Source: Planctomycetota bacterium
GTDB taxonomy: Bacteria; Planctomycetota; UBA8742; UBA2392
Assembly (NCBI GenBank): GCA_020638675.1
Contig: JACKID010000002.1
Location: 1 to 64,000, forward strand
DNA: 64,000 nucleotides
Reading direction: 5' to 3'
The notes beneath the pieces were generated by a model. The model was not told the DNA's origin, ran no database searches, and was given only the letters and a program-made list of their open reading frames with translations. The position numbers and the translations under genes are program-made. Positions 35,037 through 43,194 of this stretch are shown piece by piece (the stretch's first letter is position 1; each line of letters begins with the position of its first letter).

Positions 35037-38000
35037 CTACTTCAGGGCCTCGTACAGCAGGCGCAGCGGGTGCACTACCTGTACGCCGTCTTTGCCATCT
35101 TCGCTGGTGTTCACGCCCTGGCGAATCTGCGTCTGGCAGACGCCGCAGCTTGTTGTCACTACGTCAGGCCGCGCGATGTTGATCTTGGTAAACAGCGGCT
35201 GGCCGATCTTGATGCTCATGTCGAAGTTGCTGGTCTTGAGCCCAAACGTGCCGGACAAACCACAGCAGCCTGCGTTGAGGCTGACGGTCGTATTCTCGTC
35301 CAGCATGTCGATCAGCTTCCTGGCCGAATCGCCGATTCCCAGCACTTTGCTGTGACAGGGCAGATGCCACGCAATACGCCTGCCAAGCGGCTTGAGCTGC
35401 TTGCGCATCTGCTCATGCGAGAAGACTTCCAGCAGGAATTGATGGGCGTCAACGCTCGCGTCGGCGATCTCACGCGTCGCCTCGGATTCGTGAATCCGCG
35501 GCCACTCACGCTTTGCCGCCAGCATGCAGCTCGGCGCGCTGAACAGGATCTTCGCACCGCGCTTCACCGGCTTGAGCAGCTTGTCGACGTTCTCGCGCGT
35601 GTCCTGGCGCGCGCCGCGCGAGTCGCCTTGCGTGATCTTGCTGATGCCGCAGCAGTTCAGCGCGGGCGAGTGCACGGTGATGCCCAGCGCCGTCAGGATC
35701 TCGATCAGCGTGGCCTTCTCGCCGTCCGGGTCGTAGTACTCGGCAAAACATCCCGGGAACACGACGACTTCACTCGGCAGTGCGGTACGCAGCTCGGCGG
35801 GCACATCCAGCACGCGCAGGCGTCGCACGCCTTCGGGCTTCTTGTAGACGGGCAGCTTGCGGCGCTCATCGAGGCCGGTGACGCTCTGCGCAACTCCGCG
35901 CAGGAAGCGGTTCTTGAGCAGCCTGTTGGTTACCCCGGCCATGCTCTGGCCCACTTTGCCCATGCGGTCCGGTTTGCTGAGCATGTCCGCGACCACGCCG
36001 CCGCTGCCCTCGCGGTCAACGAACTGCTCACGGAACACCATGCTGATGCCGGGGATGTCCACCTGCGTCGGGCACTCGACCAAGCATTGCTCGCAGGCGA
36101 TGCACAGGTCGAGGTTCGCCTTGAACTCCGCATCCAGCAGCAGGTTCGCATCCAGCCGCCCGCTGACGACACCCCGCAGCAGGTTGGCCTTGGCGCGCGC
36201 GCTGTACTTTTCCTCTTTGCCCACGCGCATCAGCGGGCAGTAGTTGCGGCACTTGCCGCAGCCGTGGCACTTCTCGATCTCGTCCAGCACACTTGACTTG
36301 TCAAGTTGGGTGCCCGTGGCATGACGCTCGTAGTCCTCACCAACGCGCAGGAAGCTGGTGATGCTGCGCTCGCTGTCCTTCGGGATGATCTTGTTGAGCG
36401 GGTTCAGCAGACCGCGCGGGTCGAACAGCTCTTTGACCTGCTCGAACAGCGGGTAGACGTCGCCGTACATGCGCCGCAGGTACGGCGTGCGCATCAGCCC
36501 GTCGCCGTGCTCGCCGCTGATCGTGCCCTTCAGCGACTTCACCAGCTCAAACACCTCGTCGGCCGCCTTGCGCATGCGAGCGCGGTCGGCCTCGGATTTG
36601 CAGTTCGCGAACGGGTTGACGTGCAGGTTGCCCTCGCCGCCATGCCCGAACAGGTGAGCGTTGAAGCCGTTGGCTTCGCAGATCGCCTTGAAGCCGGAAA
36701 TGAACTGCGGCAGCTTCCATGGCGGGACGGCGCAGTCTTCGATCCAGCGCGTCGGCTTGTAGTCGCCCTTCACGCGGCTCAGGATCGGGCTGGCGACCTT
36801 GCGGACGGTCCAGGCCTTCTCCAGCTCGGTCGCGTCGTACGCCGCCTTGCCCTCGAACGCCGGTCCTTCGTCCACCAGCAGCTTCAGCGCGTCGTTGACT
36901 GACTGGCGCGTGCGCATCTCGTCGTCGTCCCAATACTCGACGATCAGGACGCTGACGAGCTTGTCCGGCATGCCTTCCGCCACGCGCGGGTCGGACTTCG
37001 CGGCGACGTCGATGATGGTGCGATCCAGGACTTCCAGCTTGGTCGGGCGCGTGGGGAGCAGCTTCACTACGCCTTCGGCCATCGCCTCGTTGCTGTCAAA
37101 CCACAGCGTCAGCCCGGCCTGCTTGCGCGGCAGCTTCAGCACGCGCAGGCGCGCCTCCAGCAGAATGCCGAGCGTGCCCTCGCTGCCGCTGAACAGCCGC
37201 GGCATGTCCAGCACGCCGCCCTTGTCGCCTGCTCCGACGGCTGCGTCAAACTCCACGCGCGGGCAGTAGGCCTGACGGTCGGAATCGCTGAGGTCTTCGT
37301 GCAGCAGCTCGAACACGTTGTAGCCGCTGCTGCTGCGGGTGGATTCCGGGCGTTCTCTGGAGACCAGCGCGGCGTTCTCGCGCGCCAGCTTCAGCGTCGC
37401 CTCAGCCAGCCGCATCTCGGCCGCTGATGCGTCAGGCGGAAAGTTGATCTTGCCCTCCGGCAGCACTTCCAGCGGACGCAGCTTCACGCGCTCGCCATCG
37501 GCCAGCAGCACGTCCAACTCAAGCAGGTAGTCCTTGCTGGTTCCCCAGCGGATCGACTTGGCCCCGCCGCTGTTGTTGCTGACCATCGCGCCGACAGTGC
37601 ACCACGGGCTGCTGCTCGGGTCCGGCGGCCAGAACATGTTGAAGCTGCCCAACTCAAGATCAAAGTCGTCCTTCACCACGCCGGGCTGCACACGCGCCCA
37701 GCCCTCGGAAGGCTGCACCTCGAGAATGCGATTCATGTGAACCGCAAAGTCCAGGATGATGCCCTGCCCCAGCGACTGTCCCGCCACGCCGCTGCCCGCG
37801 CCGCGACAGGTAATCGGCACCTGGTGCTCGCGCGCGAACTGCATGGTCTTGACCACGTCATCGGCGTCCATCGGCTCGACGACGCAGCTTGGCCAGACCT
37901 CCACCACGCTCGCGCTGCTGGCATACAGCGCGCGTGAAATGTCGTCCCAGCGCACGGCACCCTTCACGTTGCGGCGCAGGCGCGAGTAATCGAGCTTGAA

Positions 38001-38045
38001 TGCAGGCTTGGAATAGGCCCGGGCGTCGGCCTGTGTGGTGGTCAT
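35037..38045 (-). CDS. FAD-linked and Fe-S oxidoreductase (GlcD/D-lactate dehydrogenase type)
   Basis: A 1002-residue fusion of three modules: an FAD-binding domain (RGAGSGVAGQ region and FAD_binding_4-type SNNSGGAKSI), a 4Fe-4S ferredoxin-like module with CHGCGKCRNYCP near residue 590 and CIACEQCLVECP near 645, and two cysteine-rich CCG motifs (near 795 and 923). The plan fits YdiJ-like/glycolate or D-lactate dehydrogenases, which oxidise 2-hydroxyacids and pass electrons to quinone or cytochrome; substrate unknown. It is divergently transcribed from the MarR gene. Confidence 0.94.
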   Translation of the reverse strand: MTTTQADARAYSKPAFKLDYSRLRRNVKGAVRWDDISRALYASSASVVEVWPSCVVEPMDADDVVKTMQFAREHQVPITCRGAGSGVAGQSLGQGIILDFAVHMNRILEVQPSEGWARVQPGVVKDDFDLELGSFNMFWPPDPSSSPWCTVGAMVSNNSGGAKSIRWGTSKDYLLELDVLLADGERVKLRPLEVLPEGKINFPPDASAAEMRLAEATLKLARENAALVSRERPESTRSSSGYNVFELLHEDLSDSDRQAYCPRVEFDAAVGAGDKGGVLDMPRLFSGSEGTLGILLEARLRVLKLPRKQAGLTLWFDSNEAMAEGVVKLLPTRPTKLEVLDRTIIDVAAKSDPRVAEGMPDKLVSVLIVEYWDDDEMRTRQSVNDALKLLVDEGPAFEGKAAYDATELEKAWTVRKVASPILSRVKGDYKPTRWIEDCAVPPWKLPQFISGFKAICEANGFNAHLFGHGGEGNLHVNPFANCKSEADRARMRKAADEVFELVKSLKGTISGEHGDGLMRTPYLRRMYGDVYPLFEQVKELFDPRGLLNPLNKIIPKDSERSITSFLRVGEDYERHATGTQLDKSSVLDEIEKCHGCGKCRNYCPLMRVGKEEKYSARAKANLLRGVVSGRLDANLLLDAEFKANLDLCIACEQCLVECPTQVDIPGISMVFREQFVDREGSGGVVADMLSKPDRMGKVGQSMAGVTNRLLKNRFLRGVAQSVTGLDERRKLPVYKKPEGVRRLRVLDVPAELRTALPSEVVVFPGCFAEYYDPDGEKATLIEILTALGITVHSPALNCCGISKITQGDSRGARQDTRENVDKLLKPVKRGAKILFSAPSCMLAAKREWPRIHESEATREIADASVDAHQFLLEVFSHEQMRKQLKPLGRRIAWHLPCHSKVLGIGDSARKLIDMLDENTTVSLNAGCCGLSGTFGLKTSNFDMSIKIGQPLFTKINIARPDVVTTSCGVCQTQIRQGVNTSEDGKDGVQVVHPLRLLYEALK

Positions 38046-38119
38046 GGTTGCTCAGTCTAGCAAGCGTGCGCCTGCACGGCAGGGCGCGCTGCCTCGCACA
38101 ACCACTCCCTCGCAATCCA

Positions 38120-38134
38120 TTGACATAGAACTAT
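38120..38134. promoter_or_regulatory. Candidate MarR operator in divergent intergenic region
   Basis: TTGACA (38120-38125) overlaps the short inverted repeat ATAG-AA-CTAT (38125-38134). It lies between the divergent dehydrogenase and MarR genes, where a MarR protein would be expected to bind, but the repeat is short and no good -10 is seen. Confidence 0.3.
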
Positions 38135-38159
38135 CCTACGGCCATCGAAATACCCGGGG

Positions 38160-38600
38160 ATGAACATGAGCCAGTCCTACCTCAAACGCAGCCGCGCCGT
38201 TGCCCACCTGATCCTGACGTCGCAGCAACTGTTCAAGGCCGTCACCGCCCTGGTCCGCCGCCACGACCTGACCGAAAGCCAGTATAATGCCTTGCGTATC
38301 CTGCGCGGCGCCGAGAAGCGCGATGAAGAACTGACGCAGGCCGAGCTGGCCGAGCGCCTGATCGCAAGCCGCGCCAATACCACCTGGATCCTCGACAAGC
38401 TCGAAGACCGCAAGCTCATCCGCCGCAAGGGCCATGCGGACCGGCGCAAGAACCTCGTCGAGATCACCACCGCGGGCCACCGCATGCTTTCCAGGATCGA
38501 CCCCGAGTTTGAGAGCCTGCTGGCCGCCATACTGGCAGATGTCAGCGATGACGAACTCGACTCGGTGCTCGGGATTATCGGAAAGTTTGCGTTCAATTAA
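38160..38600 (+). CDS. MarR family transcriptional regulator
   Basis: A 146-residue winged helix-turn-helix regulator: RHDLTESQYNALRILRGAEKRDEELTQAELAERLIASRANTTWILDKLEDRKLIRRKGHADRRKN (recognition helix plus wing). MarR proteins usually repress a neighbouring gene and respond to small aromatic or phenolic ligands. Its divergent pairing with the FAD/Fe-S dehydrogenase suggests that gene as the target. A second ATG at 38166 is a possible start. Confidence 0.92.
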   Translation: MNMSQSYLKRSRAVAHLILTSQQLFKAVTALVRRHDLTESQYNALRILRGAEKRDEELTQAELAERLIASRANTTWILDKLEDRKLIRRKGHADRRKNLVEITTAGHRMLSRIDPEFESLLAAILADVSDDELDSVLGIIGKFAFN

Positions 38601-38758
38601 GCCGATGGCTCAGCAGAAACCCAAGCAGCGCAAAGGCAAACGCGCGTGTGGCTAGCACACACTAACACCGCGCGCGTGGCAGGCTGCTTTGGGGCTGGAC
38701 GGGGTAGGCCCGTTGGTATACTTGGCGCTATGGCCGTTAGGCCGCTCCGGATGTTCGC

Positions 38759-40378
38759 ATGGCTTTCAGTGAGCTTGACGAACAGAAGTACACCCTCATT
38801 GAGCAGCGCCTCGGCGAAACCGAGCGCGCAAGCACCCAGATAGACTGGTCCGTATGGACGCCGAGAATCGTCGGCGCCACCGCCTTTTCCGCGCTCATGC
38901 TCGGCGTTGTGCTGGCGCCCTATGAAAACCTCAAGCCTGAGCGCATTGTCGGCCTGGGCCTGCTGGTAACCAGCTTTGTCGTGCTGTACGGAATCTACCT
39001 CGCCCGCTTCCGCCCGGAGCTGTTCAAGGAACGCCGCAAGCAGATGCTGTACGGCTCAAGTGTGCTGCTGACCTGCGCCATCGTGCAAACCATCAGCCTG
39101 GTCGGCGCCGAGGAGGCCCCTGCGGCCTTCCAGTCCGCACTCACGCCGGCCGTGATGTTCGGGTTGCTGCTGCTTTGTGCCATCAGCTACGCGGTGGTGT
39201 TTGACCAGCGCTTTGCACTCGACGGAACCATCCTGACCGCCCTCGCGCTAGGGCTCGTGCTGCTCAGCGCCGGTGAATTCGTTCCCGTGCGCCTGACCGT
39301 GTCTACGGCCGGCGCGCTCACGGCCGTGTTGTTCACACGCAATCTGCGCTCGCGCTACAAGCTGGCGCTGGTCGGCGTCGTCGGCGGGGCTGCCGTCGGC
39401 TGCATCATCGTCGCGCTGACGCTGCTTGGCGCGAAAGACGTCTGGCCGGCCAACTCGCTGTCGGATCCTCTCACACTGATCGTCTGGGCAGTCGGCGCGG
39501 TTGTGATCGGCGCAGCCGTCGGCGTGTTCAGCACGTTCCTGCTGCCGGTCTTCGAGCGCGCTTTCCAGATCACCACGGATCTGCGCCTGATCGAGCTGCT
39601 GGAGGGCGAGCACCCGCTGATCACGCTGATGCAGCAGCGCGCGCCGGGCACCTGGCAACACACCCAGAACGTGGCCAACTTCACCAAACGCGCCTGCGAA
39701 GCCATTGGCGCCAACGCCCTGCTGGGCGAAGTCGGCGTAAAGTTCCACGACCTCGGCAAAATGGTGCGCCCGGAGTTCTTCACCGAGAACGAGCCGGAAT
39801 CAAAGCTGTTGCACGACCGCCTCAGCCCGATGATGTCGGCGCTGATCATCCTGAGCCACGTTTCAGACGGCGTACTGATGGCCCGCAAGGCCAAGTTGCC
39901 GCCGGTGCTGGAAGACTTCATCACCGGCCACCACGGCACCAGCATCATCAAGTACTTCTACTTCAAGGCCAAAGAGCAGGCCAAGGAAGGCGAGAAGATC
40001 GAGATGAGCCAGTTCCGCTATCCGGGCCCGCGCCCGCAGAGCAAGGAATCGGCCATCGCCGCAATCGCCGACCAGGTGGAAGCCACCGCGCGCTCGCGCT
40101 TCGCAGGCGGCGTCACACACCCGGACGACATCCGCAACATGGTGCATCAGGCGATCGTCGACAAGCTGCTCGACGGCCAGTTCGACGAGTGCGATATCAC
40201 CATCGCCGAGTGGAAGGTGGTCGAGGACAGCCTCGCAAAGAGCCTCGCCAGCATGTACCACCACCGCGTGAAATACCCGGACGACCCGGACAAGGACAAG
40301 CGCAAGGCCGCCATCGAGGCCCGCGAGAAGTACCGCAACGAACTCGCCAAACGCCGCGAACGCATCCTTACCCAATAG
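38759..40378 (+). CDS. Membrane-bound HD phosphohydrolase, PgpH-like
   Basis: A 539-residue protein with about seven hydrophobic helices (residues 40-265) and a C-terminal HD domain. HD residues include His301 (in WQHTQNVANF), His330-Asp331 (in FHDLGK), His367 and His391-His392. The linker LRLIELLEGEHPLI and DFITGHHGTSIIKYFY match the PgpH group of cyclic di-AMP phosphodiesterases. PgpH enzymes usually carry a large extracytoplasmic 7TM-HDED domain; this shorter protein lacks it. It is preceded by a small gap after the MarR gene. Confidence 0.88.
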   Translation: MAFSELDEQKYTLIEQRLGETERASTQIDWSVWTPRIVGATAFSALMLGVVLAPYENLKPERIVGLGLLVTSFVVLYGIYLARFRPELFKERRKQMLYGSSVLLTCAIVQTISLVGAEEAPAAFQSALTPAVMFGLLLLCAISYAVVFDQRFALDGTILTALALGLVLLSAGEFVPVRLTVSTAGALTAVLFTRNLRSRYKLALVGVVGGAAVGCIIVALTLLGAKDVWPANSLSDPLTLIVWAVGAVVIGAAVGVFSTFLLPVFERAFQITTDLRLIELLEGEHPLITLMQQRAPGTWQHTQNVANFTKRACEAIGANALLGEVGVKFHDLGKMVRPEFFTENEPESKLLHDRLSPMMSALIILSHVSDGVLMARKAKLPPVLEDFITGHHGTSIIKYFYFKAKEQAKEGEKIEMSQFRYPGPRPQSKESAIAAIADQVEATARSRFAGGVTHPDDIRNMVHQAIVDKLLDGQFDECDITIAEWKVVEDSLAKSLASMYHHRVKYPDDPDKDKRKAAIEAREKYRNELAKRRERILTQ

Positions 40379-40381
40379 TGG

Positions 40382-40400
40382 CATCGGCGTCCCGCCGATG
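40382..40400 (+). terminator. Hairpin after the PgpH-like gene
   Basis: CATCGGCG pairs with CGCCGATG across a 3-base loop, starting 4 bases past the stop. There is no T-tract, so termination is uncertain. Confidence 0.35.
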
Positions 40401-40579
40401 GCCGTCGTGCAAAGACCCCGGCACTGCGGTGTCGCAGAGGCGCATTGCGCCTTCGCGGCTTCGCGCGGAACTTTGCCCGCGGGCCGAGAGCCGACGCCCC
40501 AACTTGCTAAACTGACCGCGCACTGGACCCCGAAAACGGGACGCCCCCGCCCGGGCCTGTCCCCCATGAGGAACCCGCC

Positions 40580-41176
40580 ATGAAACTTCGTCTGCTGTCG
40601 GCCGTGATCGCGCTTGGTTTGCTGTCTGTCGTCGGGCTGCTCGCACAGGACGCGCCGACACAGCCGGCGCCCGAGCCCGAGAAGAAGGTCGTGCTCGTGG
40701 ACAGCGCGGAGAACCTGCTGTCGCGCGAGATCTGGGGCAAATGGGAAACCAACCGCAACTTCACCAAGTTCGTGCAGGACGGGCTGCCGAAGGACGACTT
40801 CGGCAAGGTCGAGTTCAAGAAGAACGATGATTCCACCGCGCGCATCACGAAGGCGCTCGAGGAGCTGGTGGTGAAGATGGTCGAGCGCGGCAAGCCCAAC
40901 GACCTCGAGTTCGAGCGCGCCGTCAAGGCCGTCTACGCCACGGGCAAAATGATCCTCGACCGCGGCAAGGACAGTTTCGAGGGCGACTTCGCGCTGATCA
41001 CCATGTTCGGCGAGCAACTGATCGTCATCCGCTCCGGCAAGGAAGACAAACCAGCCTGGGAAACCGACCGCGTAAGTTTTGTGAGAGACGCCGACGGCGA
41101 CCACGACCTGCTCTTCATCGGCACTGATACCAAGGAAGGCAAGTTCACGGCCCTGAACCGCGACGGGGTCAAGTAG
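40580..41176 (+). CDS. Secreted hypothetical protein
   Basis: A 198-residue secreted protein with a signal peptide ending near GLLAQD (residue 22), a short proline-rich linker and a mixed alpha/beta domain (LLSREIWGKWETNRNFTKF, VKAVYATGKMILDRGK). No motif ties it to a known family. It is monocistronic, converging with the TetR gene. The preceding 200-base gap (40379-40579) holds only the hairpin at 40382. Confidence 0.65.
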   Translation: MKLRLLSAVIALGLLSVVGLLAQDAPTQPAPEPEKKVVLVDSAENLLSREIWGKWETNRNFTKFVQDGLPKDDFGKVEFKKNDDSTARITKALEELVVKMVERGKPNDLEFERAVKAVYATGKMILDRGKDSFEGDFALITMFGEQLIVIRSGKEDKPAWETDRVSFVRDADGDHDLLFIGTDTKEGKFTALNRDGVK

Positions 41177-41216
41177 CCCTACGGACGCCCCGTGGCGACA
41201 AGGTCAGGCCAAGGCG

Positions 41217-41816
41217 TCACACGTCGAACGCTGCCGAGTACACCTGCTCGAACACCTGCAGGTAGCCATCCACGTCCACCTTGGGGTCCAGATAGGCCTG
41301 CTGCACCAGACCCTGCACGATTGCTACCAGAAAGCGCGCCGCTGCCTCGGGCTGCAGCTTGGGGTTCAGGCCCCCGTTGTCCTGGCGCTCGGAAATCAAC
41401 TCCGTGAGCTGGCTCACCAGCACCCGGTAGCTCTTGCGCAGGATCTCCCGCACATCCTTGTTGTGCCTCGACTCCGACATCAGGTCATAGTCGAGGCTGT
41501 AAGCCTGCAGGTTCTTGCGCTCACGCAGCTCTTCCAGAAAGTGCCGCACGATGCTGTGCACCGGGCGGTCCGGGTCCTTCATCGCCGCCCTGGTGATCTC
41601 TTCCGCGGTACGCTTCCGCGAGCGCGTGGCGATCGCGCACACCAGCTCGTCCTTGCTGGGGTAGTAGCTGTAGCACGCCCCGGCGCTCAGGTCAGCCGCG
41701 CGGCAGATGTCGTTCATGCTGGCGCGGCCGTAGCCCTTCTTCAGGAACACTTCGACAGCCGCATCAACGATCTGCTGACGCCGTTGCTCCTGGTGCTCGG
41801 GGCTGACTTTGGGCAT
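41217..41816 (-). CDS. TetR family transcriptional regulator
   Basis: A 199-residue TetR repressor with the N-terminal helix-turn-helix QQIVDAAVEVFLKKGYGRASMNDICRAADLSAGACYSYYPSKDEL (about residues 13-60) and a helical ligand-binding C-terminal domain. The start at 41816 is supported by a strong AGGAGG 6 bases upstream. The twin operators at 42083-42126 lie 270-310 bases upstream, with the overlapping small ORF in between, suggesting autoregulation of both. Confidence 0.9.
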   Translation of the reverse strand: MPKVSPEHQEQRRQQIVDAAVEVFLKKGYGRASMNDICRAADLSAGACYSYYPSKDELVCAIATRSRKRTAEEITRAAMKDPDRPVHSIVRHFLEELRERKNLQAYSLDYDLMSESRHNKDVREILRKSYRVLVSQLTELISERQDNGGLNPKLQPEAAARFLVAIVQGLVQQAYLDPKVDVDGYLQVFEQVYSAAFDV

Positions 41817-42060
41817 GTCCTGCCTCCTGGCGCGCGGCGTTGCCGCGGGCATCGGGTTTCTGCGTGGCCCCGCCCACGACGCCAATCAAGGCGGTGGCGG
41901 CGAATGCCATCACCAGGACAAACGCGGCGACGCGCAACGCGTCTCCCGGCAGGACGCCTCCTGTTGCGCCGCGCTTGAATTCGCGGGCGGAAACGGGCTT
42001 TTCATGCGTCGGCGCCTCGAGGTGCCTGGCGGAATGGTGATATTCTACGAAGCTTAACAT
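41764..42060 (-). CDS. Candidate small membrane protein overlapping TetR
   Basis: A 98-residue frame whose 3' end overlaps the TetR gene start by 53 bases in another frame. It has one membrane-like helix (about residues 41-67, ALRVAAFVLVMAFAATALIGVVGG) and an ATG 23 bases from the twin TetR operators. The C-terminal 30 residues, in the overlap, are low-complexity and may be spurious. If real, it would be the first gene of the TetR-controlled unit. If not, the region 41817-42060 holds no gene. Confidence 0.4.
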   Translation of the reverse strand: MLSFVEYHHSARHLEAPTHEKPVSAREFKRGATGGVLPGDALRVAAFVLVMAFAATALIGVVGGATQKPDARGNAARQEAGHAQSQPRAPGATASADR

Positions 42061-42082
42061 GTCTCGGTCTCTCATCCATAAA

Positions 42083-42102
42083 AAACGAACGCTCACTCGT
42101 TT
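42083..42102. promoter_or_regulatory. TetR operator 1
   Basis: A 20-base palindrome AAACGAACGCTCACTCGTTT (arms AAACGA / TCGTTT). It is one of two near-identical sites 24 bases apart, the spacing expected for cooperative binding of TetR dimers on one face of the helix, upstream of the small ORF and tetR. Confidence 0.7.
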
Positions 42103-42106
42103 TTAT

Positions 42107-42126
42107 AAACGAACGGTTATTCGTTT
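42107..42126. promoter_or_regulatory. TetR operator 2
   Basis: A 20-base palindrome AAACGAACGGTTATTCGTTT, matching operator 1 in 16 of 20 positions with identical arms. It lies 4 bases from operator 1. Confidence 0.7.
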
Positions 42127-42230
42127 TTGTTTCAGGATGCTTCAGACCAGAAGGCTTTTTTCCTGACAGACCACGTTGGAGCGGCATGCGCAACATGTGC
42201 GCGCCATTCTTCGCCTGGAAGGCGACGCCA

Positions 42231-43106
42231 CTACGCAGCCTTGATGACCGGGATGCCGGCGGCGTTTTCGATTTCGGCGAGTTTCATGACCTCGGCGAGG
42301 TATTCGTCGTGCAGGTAGGTGTGCGTCAGGCGCTTCTTGCGGAACCAGCGCCAGAACATCAGCTTGCGCAGCGCCTTACGGGTCACCGCGCCGCAGATCA
42401 GGCCGAAGGTTTCAAGCTTGCCGTACTCCGCCAACGGCTTGCTGGTCATCCCGATGCGCTGCAGGCGGGTGTCGGTGGTCGCGATGATCTTTGTTAAATA
42501 CTCCGGGATCTGGCGCATCACCGGGTGATCCTGATCGACGCGCTTGCCGATCCACTTCTCGAAGCGCTTGACCACCCAGAGCGACAGCAGGTGCAGCCCG
42601 AGCAGGCGCTTGCGCAGCTTCGGGTTGCGCGCGAGGGCTTTCATCGTCTGCTGCTCGCCGAACTCGACGTGGCCTTCTTCCTGGCGCGCGGCCGCGTCGA
42701 GGCGCTTGGCCAGCTTTTCATCATCAATGCAATGGATGATGGCGTAGAAGATCATCAGCACGAAGCCTTCACCCTGCGCCATCTCCAGCGCGCAATGCTC
42801 GGCCCAGTCGTCGCTTTCGGCGCTCAGGAAACGCACTACCGGGTGCACCTTCACCGGGCGCGCGTCGAGCCATTTGAAAAACTCCATGAAGACGTCGACG
42901 TGCTGGAGCTCTTCGATGCACTGGCGGGCGAGGAACTTGGCGCTCTCCACGTCCGGCGCGTGCAGGATCCAGTGCCCGACCTGGATGCCGGTGACTTCGC
43001 CGTACAGGAACTGGCTGGCGATCCACGCAAGCAGATCGCGATCCTTGACGCGGTCAAACTTCGCGCCTTTGAAGTCAAACGCCATTTCGTCGCGTGTCAG
43101 AAGCAT
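42231..43106 (-). CDS. Ferritin-like diiron protein
   Basis: A 291-residue protein with the four-helix carboxylate pattern of diiron enzymes: Glu37, Glu-Glu-x-x-His at 65-69 (EELQH), Glu113, and Glu-Glu-x-His at 143-146 (EEGH). This gives the usual six ligands. Such proteins include diiron oxygenases and oxidases; the substrate is unknown. The start at 43106 is chosen for its upstream AGGAG (the frame extends ten codons further). It follows manA on the same strand, separated by the palindrome at 43128-43194. Confidence 0.85.
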   Translation of the reverse strand: MLLTRDEMAFDFKGAKFDRVKDRDLLAWIASQFLYGEVTGIQVGHWILHAPDVESAKFLARQCIEELQHVDVFMEFFKWLDARPVKVHPVVRFLSAESDDWAEHCALEMAQGEGFVLMIFYAIIHCIDDEKLAKRLDAAARQEEGHVEFGEQQTMKALARNPKLRKRLLGLHLLSLWVVKRFEKWIGKRVDQDHPVMRQIPEYLTKIIATTDTRLQRIGMTSKPLAEYGKLETFGLICGAVTRKALRKLMFWRWFRKKRLTHTYLHDEYLAEVMKLAEIENAAGIPVIKAA

Positions 43107-43127
43107 CTCGTCTCCTGCACTCCATTC

Positions 43128-43194
43128 AACCGCCAAGACGCCAATACGCCAAGGGCAGCGGGCGGTTTCTTGGCGACTTTGCGCCGTGGCGGTT
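43128..43194. repeat. Palindrome of CGCCAAGACGCCAA units
   Basis: Left arm AACCGCCAAGACGCCAATAC GCCAAGG spans 43128-43154 and the right arm 43166-43194 is its imperfect inverse. Each arm repeats the 9-10 base unit CGCCAAGA. It lies between manA and the diiron gene and touches the manA stop codon. Confidence 0.75.

Noticed and set aside
38606..38655. 16-codon basic ORF after the MarR gene
   Set aside because: Very short, without a ribosome site or conservation evidence.
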